This document shows, piece by piece, positions 10,801 through 20,436 of a DNA stretch of 64,000 nt (its first letter is position 1; each line of letters opens with the position of its first letter). The stretch is from an uncultured Alphaproteobacteria bacterium (GTDB taxonomy: Bacteria > Pseudomonadota > Alphaproteobacteria > UBA6615): assembly GCA_943787745.1 (NCBI GenBank), contig CALSNJ010000007.1, positions 206,073 through 270,072 of the forward strand, in the 5' to 3' direction. The notes below the pieces were generated by a model. It ran no database searches, was not told where the DNA came from, and was given only the letters and a program-made list of their open reading frames with translations. Both the position numbers and the translations under genes were made by a program.

Positions 10801-11312
10801 GCATCGACGAACGCGAATTCAGATTGGTGTGCCGTTGTGGAGGATTTGCATGTGTGGTCATCGCCTGCGAGCAAAAGCACGCCGCCATGAGGGGCAGACC
10901 CGGCGAGGTTGCCGTGTTTGAACACATCACCCGAGCGGTCGACACCCGGGCCTTTGCCATACCACATGGAAAACACGCCATCATGTTTGGCGCCTTCTGA
11001 GAGATTGATCTGCTGGGTGCCCCAGATGGCGGTGGCCGCCAGGTCTTCGTTGACGCCGGCCCGGAAGACGATGTTGTTGCGTTCCAGGAAGCGTTTGGCA
11101 CGTTCCATCTGCTGGTCCAGCGCGCCCAGCGGAGATCCCCGATAGCCGGTGACATAGGCGGCGGTGTCCAGACCGGCAGCGGCGTCGCGCTGGCGTTGCA
11201 TCATCGGTAGCCGCACAAGCGCCTGTGTTCCATTGAGAAATACGCGCCCGGATTCGAGGGCGTACTTGTCATCGAGACTGACCTGATTAAGTTTGGCGGT
11301 TGACGCAGCCAT
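7803..11312 (-). CDS. Indolepyruvate ferredoxin oxidoreductase, fused single-chain form
   Basis: A giant 1169-residue cytoplasmic oxidoreductase that decarboxylates arylpyruvates (and possibly other 2-oxo acids) to acyl-CoA with TPP, CoA and ferredoxin. The N-terminal half has a pyruvate-ferredoxin-like pyrimidine domain and a TPP domain (FCSGCPHNTS, GDGTYYHSG). A cysteine-rich cluster region follows (CEGCGDCSVKSNC and CNKDYSCVNGFC). The C-terminal gamma-like domain begins GVGGTGVVTIGALIG. I chose ATG 11312 because GGGAG lies nine bases upstream and relatives start near MAAS; the frame extends further without support. It appears monocistronic, transcribed divergently from the epimerase gene. 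Confidence 0.9.
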   Translation of the reverse strand: MAASTAKLNQVSLDDKYALESGRVFLNGTQALVRLPMMQRQRDAAAGLDTAAYVTGYRGSPLGALDQQMERAKRFLERNNIVFRAGVNEDLAATAIWGTQQINLSEGAKHDGVFSMWYGKGPGVDRSGDVFKHGNLAGSAPHGGVLLLAGDDHTCKSSTTAHQSEFAFVDAMIPVLNPAGVQEFLDLGLYGWAMSRFSGCWVAFKTVAETVDSSASVHVDPHRVKIVTPEGFEMPEGGLNIRWPDEFLPQEDRLHRYKIQAALAFARANRLDKITLDSPKRRLGIVTTGKSYLDVRQALDDLGISESQASDIGISIYKVAMVWPLEPEGMREFAEGLEEILVVEEKRSLIEGQLKEQLYDLPDNKRPNVLGKHDEEGNWILPSSGELTPAQIASAIAKRLARWHNSEAISERLSFLERKDASLAQQPPAAKRIPFFCSGCPHNTSTKVPEGSRALAGIGCHFMSVWMDRNTETFTHMGGEGVSWVGQAPFVEDDHVFVNLGDGTYYHSGFMAIRQAVASGENMTYKILFNDAVAMTGGQHHDGPLTVPGITRQMEAEGVQRIVVVSDEPDKYPTGAPFAHGVTIHHRDELDSIQKDLREFPGVSVLVYDQTCAAEKRRRRKRGTFPDPAKRVMINEQVCEGCGDCSVKSNCLSVVPVETEFGRKRAIDQSSCNKDYSCVNGFCPSFVTIEGGGLRKPDANAPIGADAAFDGIDLPEPRLPSLDEPYGILVTGVGGTGVVTIGALIGMAAHIENKGVSVLDMAGLAQKGGAVISHIRIGETPEDIHAVRIAAGSANLVLGCDLVVAAGTDAIAKMQPGETRAIINSHETITGDFTRNPDYNLNAGELAQTIQVAVGEAAAEFIEGTRYATALMGDSIATNLFMLGYAWQKGLVPISGEALSQAIELNGVAVEFNKEAFLWGRRAAVDETRVARAAEPVTPMRLKAPDIATSLEDIVARRIRFLTMYENEAYARRYKDLVVKVQKAEGDRTKGHSGLAEAVARYYYKLLAIKDEYEVARLYTNGDFLHKVRDQFEGDYKLKFHMAPPLFAKRDPETGELQKQEFGPWMMSAFKLLAGLKFLRGSPLDVFGYSAERKMERELIADYEATIDELLNGLTSQNHELAVAIATIPEHIRGYGHVKEQHLEKAKAEEEALLQAFRDPNAPQAKAAE

Positions 11313-11567
11313 GGCATTTTCTCCCGTCCGAACACGCACACGGTGTTCGTCTGCCAGAAATGTAAGCACCGCTAACCTAGCTGTCCATCCGCAGCGGACT
11401 ATAGGTGCATTCACGAAACAAATATTCGGCGCTTACGGGATTGGTGCGCAGTTTGTTCGCGAGAATGCTTGAGGTTTTTCGATTCTGATCGGCGCAGTTC
11501 ACGTGCATTTTGTCGAATGCTCGCCTATATCAAGGTATCTGCCAATTTTGATCTGTGAGCGCGCGCC

Positions 11568-12539
11568 ATGACCGTACTTGTGACAGGAGCTGCCGGTTTT
11601 ATCGGCATGAATGTCAGCCTTGCCCTGATGGCGCGGGGCGAAACGGTTGTCGGGATCGACAATCTCAATGACTACTACGATGTGAGCCTCAAGGAAGCCC
11701 GGCTCGCCAGACTGACAGCGCATAATGCGTTCAGCTTTGTGCGCGGTGACATCGGCGATGCCGATACCCTTGCTGAAGCCGGGAACGGGGTCGACCGAAT
11801 TGTGCATCTCGCAGCGCAGGCCGGTGTGCGTTATAGCCTCGAAAATCCCGGGGCGTATATTCAGGCCAATATTGTCGGACATATGAACGTGATCGAGCTG
11901 GCAAGGGCGTTGGGGGACGACCTCAAGCATCTTGTCTACGCCAGCTCATCTTCGGTCTATGGCGGCAATACGAAGCTGCCTTTTTCCGTGGATGATCAGG
12001 TCGACAATCCGGTTTCGCTTTATGCGGCCACGAAGAAGGCGGATGAGCTGATGAGCCATGCCTATTCTTCGACCTTTCGTTTGCCGCAGACGGGTTTGCG
12101 GTTTTTCACGGTCTATGGCCCCTGGGGTCGGCCGGATATGTCGCTTTATATTTTCACGCGAAAAATTCTGGCGGGCGACCCCATCCCGGTCTTCAACCAC
12201 GGCAAGATGCAGCGCGATTTTACCTATATCGACGATATCGTCGCAGGTGTTCTGGCCGCGCTCGACAATCCGCCGCCCCGTGACGGCGAAGATGTGCCCC
12301 ACCGGGTCTACAATCTGGGCAATCACAGCTCCGAACCGCTGATGCGGTTTATCGGATTGATCGAAGAGGCTTTGGGTGAAAAGGCGGAAATCGACTTCCA
12401 GCCGATGCAGCCGGGTGACGTTCCTGCGACCTATGCGGATATCGAGGCCAGTCGCCGGGATCTTGGTTTCGAGCCGCGGGTTCCGATCGACGAAGGTATT
12501 CCACGTTTCGTGGAATGGTATCGGGAATTCCACGGCTAG
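11568..12539 (+). CDS. NAD-dependent epimerase, UDP-glucuronate 4-epimerase type
   Basis: An extended short-chain dehydrogenase of 323 residues. The N-terminal Rossmann motif is TGAAGFIGMNVS. The catalytic serine lies in SSSSVYGG and the YxxxK pair in YAATKKADE. The GPWGRPDMSLYIFTRKIL and RDFTYIDD segments are characteristic of UDP-glucuronate 4-epimerases (LpsL/Cap1J-like), which make UDP-galacturonate for lipopolysaccharide or capsule. The exact sugar is inferred from family resemblance. No other glycan genes flank it. Confidence 0.83.
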   Translation: MTVLVTGAAGFIGMNVSLALMARGETVVGIDNLNDYYDVSLKEARLARLTAHNAFSFVRGDIGDADTLAEAGNGVDRIVHLAAQAGVRYSLENPGAYIQANIVGHMNVIELARALGDDLKHLVYASSSSVYGGNTKLPFSVDDQVDNPVSLYAATKKADELMSHAYSSTFRLPQTGLRFFTVYGPWGRPDMSLYIFTRKILAGDPIPVFNHGKMQRDFTYIDDIVAGVLAALDNPPPRDGEDVPHRVYNLGNHSSEPLMRFIGLIEEALGEKAEIDFQPMQPGDVPATYADIEASRRDLGFEPRVPIDEGIPRFVEWYREFHG

Positions 12540-12550
12540 GTTGTTCTGAA

Positions 12551-12634
12551 GTCATTGCGAGCCGAAGGCGAAGCAATCCAGTGCGGGTAGGGTGCAGGCG
12601 TGGATTGCGTCGTCGCTGTGCTTCTCGCAATGAC
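12551..12634. repeat. Inverted-repeat intergenic element
   Basis: The outer arms GTCATTGCGAG (12551-12561) and CTCGCAATGAC (12624-12634) are exact inverse complements. The inner arms GCAATCCA (12573-12580) and TGGATTGC (12601-12608) also pair. The sequence is of the dispersed TCATTGCGAG...CTCGCAATGA class found in many alphaproteobacteria. It lies between convergent genes and could form a long hairpin. Confidence 0.75.
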
Positions 12635-12657
12635 GTTCGAAAAATGAAGTTCTCGGC

Positions 12658-14478
12658 CTAGCCCCGTTTCCGTCCGTAGAGCGCTTCCAGCCGTTCCCCG
12701 TAGATTTTGCGAATTTCGTGTCGCCGGATCTTGAGTGATGGCGTCATCAGGCTGTTTTCGGTGGTGAAGCCTTCCTCGGCCACGATGAAACGCCGCACCT
12801 GTTCGAGGGGAGAGAGACGCGCATTGGCGCGGTCGATGGCTTCCCGGAGGCGCGCGTGAAATTTTTCGGAATCCGAAAGTTCTGAGAGGTCGGCTTTGCG
12901 ATCGTTTTCTTTCGCCCAGCTGGAGATAAAGGCTTCATCGGGCACAAGCACGGCCACCAGGTGCGGGCGCTTATCGCCATAGACCATGGCCTGACTGAGT
13001 TCAGGCTCGAAGACGAGTATGCCTTCGACCCGTTGGGGGGAGACGTTGTCGCCGCCCGAATTGACGATGATGTCCTTCTTCCGGTCGGTTATCTTGATGT
13101 AGCCGTCCTCGTCGAGAACGCCAATATCGCCGGTGTGGACCCAGCCATCGCGCAGTGTTTCTGCGGTCAGTTCCGGCGCATTCCAGTAGCCCTGCATATT
13201 GAGTTCGCCGCGGACAAGAATTTCTCCATCTTCGGCAATCTTTACTTCGACATCGGGGAAAGCGGGCCCGACAGTATCGATCTTGATCTTACGAGGCGGG
13301 TTGGCGCTCACGACGGGTGCGGTCTCGGTTTGTCCGTAGCCCTGCAGCAGGCGAACCCCCAATGCCAGAAAGAAGACACCGACATCATAGTTCAGGGGTG
13401 CGCCCCCGGAGACAAAGGCCTTGAGGCGCCCGCCGAAACGTTCGGCCACTTTGGCGCGTACGAGTTTCTCAAGAACCCGGTCCTGGATTTTCTCTATCAG
13501 TGAGAGGCTGGCCGCTCCGTGTTCGTAGCGTTTGATGCCCAGAGCAACGGTTTTCTTGAACAGTTTCTCCGACAGGCCACCCTTGCGTTCGACACCTGAG
13601 ATGATGCGCTGGTGCATCGATTCATAGAGGCGCGGAACCGCGGTCATGATCGTTGGGTGGACTTCAGCCATGTTCGCCGAAAGTTTGTCGATCCCTTCGG
13701 CATAGTAAATCTCTGCGCCGATGGTCAGCGGGAAGTGCAGGCCCGCGGTGTGTTCGTAAGAGTGGCTGAGGGGCAGGAAGGACAGAAATGCTTCCTGGTT
13801 CAGGTCAAGCATCCCGTCATCACTGAACAGATGGTACGCGCCCGTGCAATTGCGCAGAATGGCGCCGTGGCTGAGCATCACCCCTTTCGGTGCGCCACCG
13901 GTGCCTGACGTGTAGATCAGACAGGACGTGTCGGTGCGGGATATCTCACTGAGTTCGGCCTCGATGTCATCCGTAAGGGCAGCGGCATCGCGGATCATGT
14001 CACGCCAGTTGATGATGGAGATGTTTTCACTCTGACCGCTGACGCCTTCGATGGTGACAACGGTTCCGACTGTGCCGGTGCTCCGGATCGCCGGCACCAG
14101 GCGTTCGGCCAGTTGCTCGGATGAAACGATGGCCGCTTTCGGTTCACAGTCCGAAACAAGGTGGATGTGGTCGTCGACTGTGTTGGTGGTATAGGCGGGC
14201 ACGGTGATGGCGCCGGCCGCCATGATCGCGAGATCGGCGATCCCCCATTCGGGGCGGTTCTCGGACACCAGTAAAACACGGTCGCCACGGGCAACGCCGG
14301 CGGCACGGAGGCCGCGCGCCAGGGCGGTCACTTCATCGCGGGCTTGGGCCCAGCTGGTGGACTGCCAGGACTCATAGCGCTTGGCCCAGAACAGCGGAGC
14401 ATCGCCAAGTTCAGCGGCTTTCTCGTAGAAGACCTGTGGCAGATTTTGCCAGTTGTCGTAGCGCGTGGCGTAGTCCAT
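12658..14478 (-). CDS. Long-chain acyl-CoA synthetase (AMP-forming)
   Basis: A 606-residue FadD15/FAA1-type ligase that activates fatty acids to acyl-CoA via acyl-AMP. Visible motifs are the P-loop YTSGTGGAPKGVMLSH, GYGQTETAPVVS, and the hinge and catalytic region GWVHTGDIGVLDEDGYIKITDRKKD with the following NSGGDNVSPQ. I chose ATG 14478 (MDYATRYDNW) because relatives begin there; the longer frame adds arginine-rich residues without a ribosome site. It is divergent from pepF. Confidence 0.9.
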   Translation of the reverse strand: MDYATRYDNWQNLPQVFYEKAAELGDAPLFWAKRYESWQSTSWAQARDEVTALARGLRAAGVARGDRVLLVSENRPEWGIADLAIMAAGAITVPAYTTNTVDDHIHLVSDCEPKAAIVSSEQLAERLVPAIRSTGTVGTVVTIEGVSGQSENISIINWRDMIRDAAALTDDIEAELSEISRTDTSCLIYTSGTGGAPKGVMLSHGAILRNCTGAYHLFSDDGMLDLNQEAFLSFLPLSHSYEHTAGLHFPLTIGAEIYYAEGIDKLSANMAEVHPTIMTAVPRLYESMHQRIISGVERKGGLSEKLFKKTVALGIKRYEHGAASLSLIEKIQDRVLEKLVRAKVAERFGGRLKAFVSGGAPLNYDVGVFFLALGVRLLQGYGQTETAPVVSANPPRKIKIDTVGPAFPDVEVKIAEDGEILVRGELNMQGYWNAPELTAETLRDGWVHTGDIGVLDEDGYIKITDRKKDIIVNSGGDNVSPQRVEGILVFEPELSQAMVYGDKRPHLVAVLVPDEAFISSWAKENDRKADLSELSDSEKFHARLREAIDRANARLSPLEQVRRFIVAEEGFTTENSLMTPSLKIRRHEIRKIYGERLEALYGRKRG

Positions 14479-14610
14479 GGGTGTAGGCCTCGTTCTGGGG
14501 CGTTCTATGAGCCGGAATGTCACACGCAAATCCGCGTGAATGCCAACTGTGGTGGTTGTTGTTCCGCTATATGGACCTTATCTGAAGACGTGATTCAAGG
14601 AGCTGTTGAT

Positions 14611-16444
14611 ATGTCGAAAGCCGCCACAAAACGTCGTCAAAAGGGAAGTCCCGCACGAGACAGGCTCGGACCTCTGCCCGAATGGGATTTGTCCGACCTC
14701 TATCCGTCTCAGGATGGGCCCGAGATTACCAAGGATATTGCGTCATCGGCGCGGGCTGCGGCACGGTTTGCCAAGCGATATCAGGGCAAGCTGACAGACC
14801 TTGATGGAGATACGCTTGCCAAATCCATCACCGAGTTTGAGAAAATCGATGAGGTTTTGTCCCGGCTGATGAGTTACGCGTCATTGCTCTATGCCGGAGA
14901 CATGATGGACCCGGAGAACGGGCGGTTTTATCAATCGATGCAGGAAACAGTCGTGGGAATTTCGTCCCACTTGTTGTTTTTCACGCTCGAGATCAACCGC
15001 GTTTCGGACCGTGCTCTGAGTAAGAAACTCAAGGCGTCGGCCAAGCTGCGGCGCTATGCGCCATGGTTGCGTGATTCCCGCGCCTATCGCCCCCATCAGC
15101 TCGATGATCAGCTGGAGAAACTTCTTCACGAAAAGGCTGTCGCGGGCCGGTCCGCCTGGAACCGTCTTTTCGACGAGACCATGGCTGAACTGGTGTTCGA
15201 GGTCGATTTGCCAAAAGGCAAGAAAAGCCTGAGCAGCGCGGAAACGCTTAATCTTTTGTCCAGCGTGCACGGGGCCGAACGCAAAGCGGCTGCCAAGGCA
15301 CTGGGAAAGACGTTGGGCGAGAATGCCCGGGTGTTTTCGTTGATCACCAACACCCTGGCAAAGGACAAGGAGATTGAGGACAAGTGGCGTGGATTCGCGC
15401 GGCCGGTCTCGGGACGAAACCTGGCAAACTATGTCGAGGACGAGGTGGTCGATGCGCTGTCGCAATCGGTTCGCGATGCTTACCCCGACCTCTCACATCG
15501 CTACTACAAGCTGAAGGCGAAATGGTTTGGCGTTCGCAAACTGGACTACTGGGATCGCAATGCACCCCTTCCCAATGCCGATGACCGGGTGATCCGTTGG
15601 GATGACGCGGTTGAGAAAGTGCTCGATGCCTATGGTCAGTTTTCACCGAAACTGGCTGGGGTGGCGCAGGACTTCTTTGACAACAACTGGATCGATACGC
15701 CGGTGCGGCCCGGTAAATCGCCCGGGGCCTTTGCCGCCTCAACGGTTCCCAGCTGTGCATCCGTATCTGCTTTTGAACTATCAGGGAAAAACCCGGGATG
15801 TCATGACGCTGGCTCACGAATTGGGCCATGGTGTGCATCAGGTGCTCGCCGCCAGTCAGGGCCATTTGATGTCCGACACGCCTTTGACGCTGGCCGAAAC
15901 CGCCTCGGTGTTCGGCGAAATGCTCACCTTCCGAAAATTGCTGGCAGAAGCCGACAACCCGAAGCTGCGCAAGACCATGTTGGCCTCCAAGGTGGAGGAC
16001 ATGCTGAACACCGTTGTTCGGCAGATTGCGTTCTTTGAGTTTGAACGCCGTGTCCATGAGAAGCGCCGGGACGGGGAGCTGCTGACCGAAGAGATCTGCA
16101 CGATCTGGATGGACGTACAGAAAGAAAGTCTGGGGCCGTCGATCCGCTTTGAAGAGGAATACAAATATTTCTGGACCTACATTCCCCACTTCATCCATTC
16201 GCCCTTCTATGTTTACGCCTATGCATTCGGTGATTGTCTGGTGAACTCTCTTTATGCCGTTTATGAGAACGCGTCGGACGGTTTCGCGGAACGCTATCTG
16301 GAAATGCTGCGTGCTGGCGGAACCCTGCGCCATAAGGAATTGCTGGCGCCGTTCGGACTGGATGCGTCCGATCCGGCCTTCTGGAAGAAGGGGCTCGGTG
16401 TGATTTCGGGAATGATCGATGAACTTGAGGAGCTTGAGGCCTAG
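14611..16444 (+). CDS. pepF: M3 family oligoendopeptidase F (one frameshift)
   Basis: A cytoplasmic zinc metallopeptidase that cleaves oligopeptides. The corrected protein is about 610 residues. The zinc site HELGHGVHQ has its first histidine near residue 402, and the M3 substrate-loop segment HPYLLLNYQGK precedes it. One extra T at 15754 splits the gene: up to STVPS the first frame is correct, and from VHPYLLL the next frame is correct. ATG 14611 follows AAGGAG. The ABC1 kinase gene starts immediately after its stop, so the two are surely one transcript. The frameshift may be a sequencing error. Confidence 0.88.
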
Positions 16445-17794
16445 ATGAGCGATGACGACCGTTCCACAGTTCGCGGCCGGGTCGGGCGCTATGGTCGTGT
16501 CGGTGTGGCTGTCGGTGGCGCGGCCATGCGAATGGCGGGCAGTCGCTATCTCGGGCGCGAAGCAGATCATGAACGCAATGCCGCCGACCTGAAGGTTGCG
16601 CTCGGCGGGCTCAAGGGCCCTCTGATGAAGGCGGCGCAGATTCTCGCGACGATCCCCGACGCGCTCCCCTCTGACTACGCCCGGGAATTGGCGGAACTTC
16701 AGGCGAACGCGCCACCGATGGGTTGGGCCTTTGTCCGACGGCGCATGGCGGCTGAACTGGGCCCGGACTGGCAGACGAAGTTTGCCGATTTTCCACGTGA
16801 GGCTGCGAAGGCAGCTTCGCTCGGTCAGGTCCACGCGGCAACCGACCTGAGTGGCCGCAAGGTTGCCAGCAAACTGCAATATCCCGATATGGCTTCGATC
16901 GTTTCAGCTGATCTGAACCAGTTGAAGCTCGCCTTTGCTGTCTATCGCCGATACGACCCCGCCATTGACCCCAGCCAGATACATGCCGAGCTTTCTGAGC
17001 GCCTGACCGAAGAGTTGGACTATGTCCACGAGGCACGAAACACCCGGCTCTACGAGGCTTTGTTGGCCGGGGAGAGCGGGGTTCACGTTCCCGAAGTCAT
17101 CGATGACCTTTCCGCCTCAAGACTATTGACGACGTCATGGCTTGAAGGGCGACCGATGGCCGCGTTTGCCGAGGACGCTGACCCCGATGCGCGCGAGGCG
17201 GCGGCGCTCAATATGTTCCGGGCCTGGTATGTGCCGTTTTACGGCTATGGTGTTATTCACGGGGACCCGCATCTGGGCAACTATTCGGTGAATCAGGATG
17301 CGTCGATCAATCTTTACGATTTTGGCTGTATTCGGGTGTTCCCGCCGCGCTTCGTCGAGGGGGTGATTGAGCTTTATCATGCCTTGCGAAGCGACGACCG
17401 GGACCGTGCTGCCCACGCCTATGAGCGCTGGGGATTTGAGAACATCTCCAATGAACTTCTCGATACGCTGAATATTTGGGCCGGATTTCTTTACAAGCCG
17501 CTGATGGAAGATAAGGTGCAGCGGATTCAGGAATCAGAATCCGGAACCTATGGCGCAACCATTGCCAGCAAGGTGCATGAACAGCTGCGCGAGATTGGCG
17601 GTGTCACGCCGCCTCGCGAATTTGTGCTGATGGACCGGGCCGCGATTGGCCTGGGGTCAGTGTTCCTGCGCTTACGCGCAGAACTCAACTGGCACCGGGT
17701 CTTCCATGAGTTGATCGACGAGTTTGATCTCGAGGGCCTCGCGTCCCGTCAGTCCAAGGCGCTTGAGGTGCAGGGTCTGGCTCCGGTCGGCTGA
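16445..17794 (+). CDS. ABC1/UbiB-family atypical kinase
   Basis: A 449-residue ABC1 (AarF/ADCK/UbiB) protein kinase-like protein. This family has ATPase activity linked to ubiquinone or other isoprenoid lipids. Visible features are the family-specific GPLMKAAQILATIPDALP (the KxGQ-type helix, here KAAQ), the A-rich loop ASLGQVHAA, the lysine strand VASKLQYPD, HGDPHLGN as catalytic loop, and LYDFGCIR as the metal-binding DFG. It lacks obvious C-terminal membrane helices, unlike UbiB itself, so a ubiquinone role is only possible. ATG 16445 abuts the pepF stop. Confidence 0.85.
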   Translation: MSDDDRSTVRGRVGRYGRVGVAVGGAAMRMAGSRYLGREADHERNAADLKVALGGLKGPLMKAAQILATIPDALPSDYARELAELQANAPPMGWAFVRRRMAAELGPDWQTKFADFPREAAKAASLGQVHAATDLSGRKVASKLQYPDMASIVSADLNQLKLAFAVYRRYDPAIDPSQIHAELSERLTEELDYVHEARNTRLYEALLAGESGVHVPEVIDDLSASRLLTTSWLEGRPMAAFAEDADPDAREAAALNMFRAWYVPFYGYGVIHGDPHLGNYSVNQDASINLYDFGCIRVFPPRFVEGVIELYHALRSDDRDRAAHAYERWGFENISNELLDTLNIWAGFLYKPLMEDKVQRIQESESGTYGATIASKVHEQLREIGGVTPPREFVLMDRAAIGLGSVFLRLRAELNWHRVFHELIDEFDLEGLASRQSKALEVQGLAPVG

Positions 17795-17930
17795 CGTCCG
17801 TTGACAGCGGGGCCGGGGCGCGTGAACGCAACAGCCTGCACGCTCGGCGGTGGTGAAGGCAGGGGCGGTCGATATGACATCGCCGAACCCCGCCGCCCCA
17901 CCGGGCCGTGCGCAAAGTCTCCTGTTAGGA

Positions 17931-19712
17931 TCAGGCCGCGCGGACCCGATCTAGAAATTCAGAGACAGCGGCCTGAAGTTCTTCAGACTGCTTTTCGATT
18001 TCTTCTGACGAGGACATAACTTCGGCAGCAGACGCACCGGCTTCCTGCGTACCGCGAGAGACCTCAACGATGTTCGATGAAACATCCTGGGTCCCGGCGG
18101 CGGCCTGCTGGACGTTGGCTGCGATTTCCTGGGTCGCAGCGCCCTGTTCCTCAACGGCCGAAGAAATGGCCGTTGTTGTATCGCTGATTTCGGAAATCGA
18201 CTTTCCGATCTCGGCGATGGCTTCGACAGCCTCCTGGGTTTCGGTCTGGATCGCGGCGATCTGACTGCCGATTTCCTCGGTGGCCTTGGCAGTCTGCGTG
18301 GCCAGCGACTTCACTTCGGACGCCACAACTGCAAAGCCCTTGCCCGCTTCACCGGCGCGCGAGGCTTCGATGGTGGCGTTCAGCGCCAGCAGATTGGTCT
18401 GTGCGGCGATGTCGTTGATCAGGCTGACGATATCGCCGATTCTGTTCGCTGCTTCGGCCAGATGTTCGACCCGTTCATTGGTGGCGTTGGCCCGCGCGAC
18501 AGCCGTATGGGCCATCTGGGCGCTCTGGCTGACCTGCCGTGAAATCTCCTGAACCGAGGAAGACAGCTCTTCTGTCGCGGTGGCAACAGTCTGGACGTTC
18601 ACGGAGGCTTCCTCTGAAGCTGCAGCAACACTCGTGGAACGATCACTGGCTTCATTCGTGATCTGGGTCATGGAGGTTGCCGTCGACTTCATCTGGTTGG
18701 CAGCACTGCTGACCATGGAGATCACGGTGCCCACGCCACCTTCAAAATCGGATGCAAGTTTCTGCATCGTATCCTTCTTTTCCTGCGCGGTCCTTGCTTT
18801 CTGGGTTTCCTGTTCTTCTTCCAGTCGCTTGTTGGCGATGAGTTTCTCACGAAATGTTGTGAACGCAACTGCGAGGGTACCAATTTCATCGCGACTGTTT
18901 ACGGCAACTTCGGCGTCAGTATTGCCCTGCGCAAGTTCATCCATTCCTGTGACGATACGGTTGAGCGGGCGCACGATTCCGATGCGGGCGATCAGAATGG
19001 CCAATCCGAAACCAAATACTATGGAGCCAAGGGTGATGCCGAGAATGACAATAACCCCGGTCTTTTCGTCATGCTCCGCCTTAAGGGCCGCCTTGCCCGT
19101 GAAGTTTTGCAGTTCGGCCGTCAGATTCTCAAGAATGTGAGTGAGTTCGGATTGATGAGACTCGATCGTCTCAACCATCTCGCCGACTTCAACTGCGCGA
19201 CCGTTTGTGATCATTTCGAAAGCCAGATGGACCTCGGTGTCATAGGCCTCGTGTTTGAGTTTGGTTTCGTCGAGAATTTCCAGAACGTGCTCGAACTCCG
19301 CTTTCTGTTTTGCGGAAGGGTTGTGAGCCAGAGAGCTGCGGGAAATTTCTTCCGCCGCCGTGATTGCGACCACAGCCTTTTCTGAGTACGCATCAAACTC
19401 GGCCAATAGCGTGTCCATGGCCTCACCATGAGAGCTAATACCCTGTGAGCGCAGGGCGCGTTCAAATACGATCGCCTGTTCAAGCTGATTGATCGTGGCG
19501 TTTGTGATTTCCTGAGTTGCGGGAAGGTCAACTTCAGCAATGTTGACAAGCTCGCCACCGATTTTTTCCATTGTCACAATGCCTGAGGCACCGACGGCGA
19601 TAAGAAATGTGATGCAGACGGAAACTACCAACATAATTTTCTGATTGATGGACAGTCGTCCCAGCAGTCCAACTGACTGTGGTTTGGTTTCGGTGATTGT
19701 TTGGTCGGTCAC
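17931..19712 (-). CDS. Methyl-accepting chemotaxis protein
   Basis: A 593-residue inner-membrane chemoreceptor. Transmembrane helix 1 spans about residues 26-46, a helical periplasmic ligand domain runs to about 220, and helix 2 ([16 protein letters not shown]) to about 248. A HAMP domain follows ([14 protein letters not shown]). The cytoplasmic signalling domain contains the conserved hairpin tip [21 protein letters not shown]. The ligand is unknown. No che genes are adjacent, so it is an orphan receptor. The C-terminus (EFLDRVRAA) lacks the CheR-tethering pentapeptide. Confidence 0.93.
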   Translation of the reverse strand: MTDQTITETKPQSVGLLGRLSINQKIMLVVSVCITFLIAVGASGIVTMEKIGGELVNIAEVDLPATQEITNATINQLEQAIVFERALRSQGISSHGEAMDTLLAEFDAYSEKAVVAITAAEEISRSSLAHNPSAKQKAEFEHVLEILDETKLKHEAYDTEVHLAFEMITNGRAVEVGEMVETIESHQSELTHILENLTAELQNFTGKAALKAEHDEKTGVIVILGITLGSIVFGFGLAILIARIGIVRPLNRIVTGMDELAQGNTDAEVAVNSRDEIGTLAVAFTTFREKLIANKRLEEEQETQKARTAQEKKDTMQKLASDFEGGVGTVISMVSSAANQMKSTATSMTQITNEASDRSTSVAAASEEASVNVQTVATATEELSSSVQEISRQVSQSAQMAHTAVARANATNERVEHLAEAANRIGDIVSLINDIAAQTNLLALNATIEASRAGEAGKGFAVVASEVKSLATQTAKATEEIGSQIAAIQTETQEAVEAIAEIGKSISEISDTTTAISSAVEEQGAATQEIAANVQQAAAGTQDVSSNIVEVSRGTQEAGASAAEVMSSSEEIEKQSEELQAAVSEFLDRVRAA

Positions 19713-19867
19713 GTCTATTTCTCCGGTTCGTTGAACGGAGAATTTGGATCGACCATATTCCCCGTTGAATTTGCGATTGGACGCAATCTCGGAGCATTTT
19801 GTTAAAGTTTATCTAACGCATAAGAATTAGGCAGTGGAGTTTTTTCGGGCGTAAAACCGGAGCGAGT

Positions 19868-20302
19868 TCAGGCCGTTTTCTGTTCCGCGTTAAAGTAGTT
19901 GAGTTCGACTGTTACGCCGTTGGGGTCTTCCACGAAAATCTGGAAAAGCTCAAGATCGGGAACCATACGTTCGCGATAGTCGCAGCCATTTTCGCGAAGA
20001 CGCTGGATCAGGACGGATGGGTCCTTCGCACGAAACGCGATATGGTCAAATGCACCTGAACCGTCTTTCAGTGAATCGGGATCGACCGTTCCACCCAGAT
20101 AGGTTTCGAGCCCTTCTGGAGATTCTGCGTCAATCCCGATCAGATGAACAACGGGTTTGTCACCGACATAGAGCCAGTGTCCCGGGAAATCGAAATTCGG
20201 TCGTGCACCATCGTCCATGCCGAGGATATCGACAAAGAACGCCCGTGTTTCGGGCAGGTGGGTTGTGCGAATCGAGCAATGATCAAGGGCGCTGAGTGAC
20301 AT
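19868..20302 (-). CDS. VOC/glyoxalase family protein
   Basis: A 144-residue vicinal-oxygen-chelate protein with two beta-alpha-beta-beta-beta modules. Candidate metal ligands are His8 (LDHCSIRT), the histidine in FDHIAFR and the glutamate in GVTVELNYF. The family includes glyoxalase I, dioxygenases and resistance proteins; the substrate here cannot be assigned. It is transcribed away from the flavin reductase gene, with a shared upstream region of about 130 bases. Confidence 0.82.
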   Translation of the reverse strand: MSLSALDHCSIRTTHLPETRAFFVDILGMDDGARPNFDFPGHWLYVGDKPVVHLIGIDAESPEGLETYLGGTVDPDSLKDGSGAFDHIAFRAKDPSVLIQRLRENGCDYRERMVPDLELFQIFVEDPNGVTVELNYFNAEQKTA

Positions 20303-20436
20303 GTTTGTCTCCGTTTCGATGATTGGAAACAGATTAGGAGCAGAAGCACAGCCGGGAATTGATTCAGATCATTCGATGCGGTCGCTCGTTGCAGCATCGT
20401 GCTTGGCAGTTCAACGAAACAGACAGGCATGCCGCA

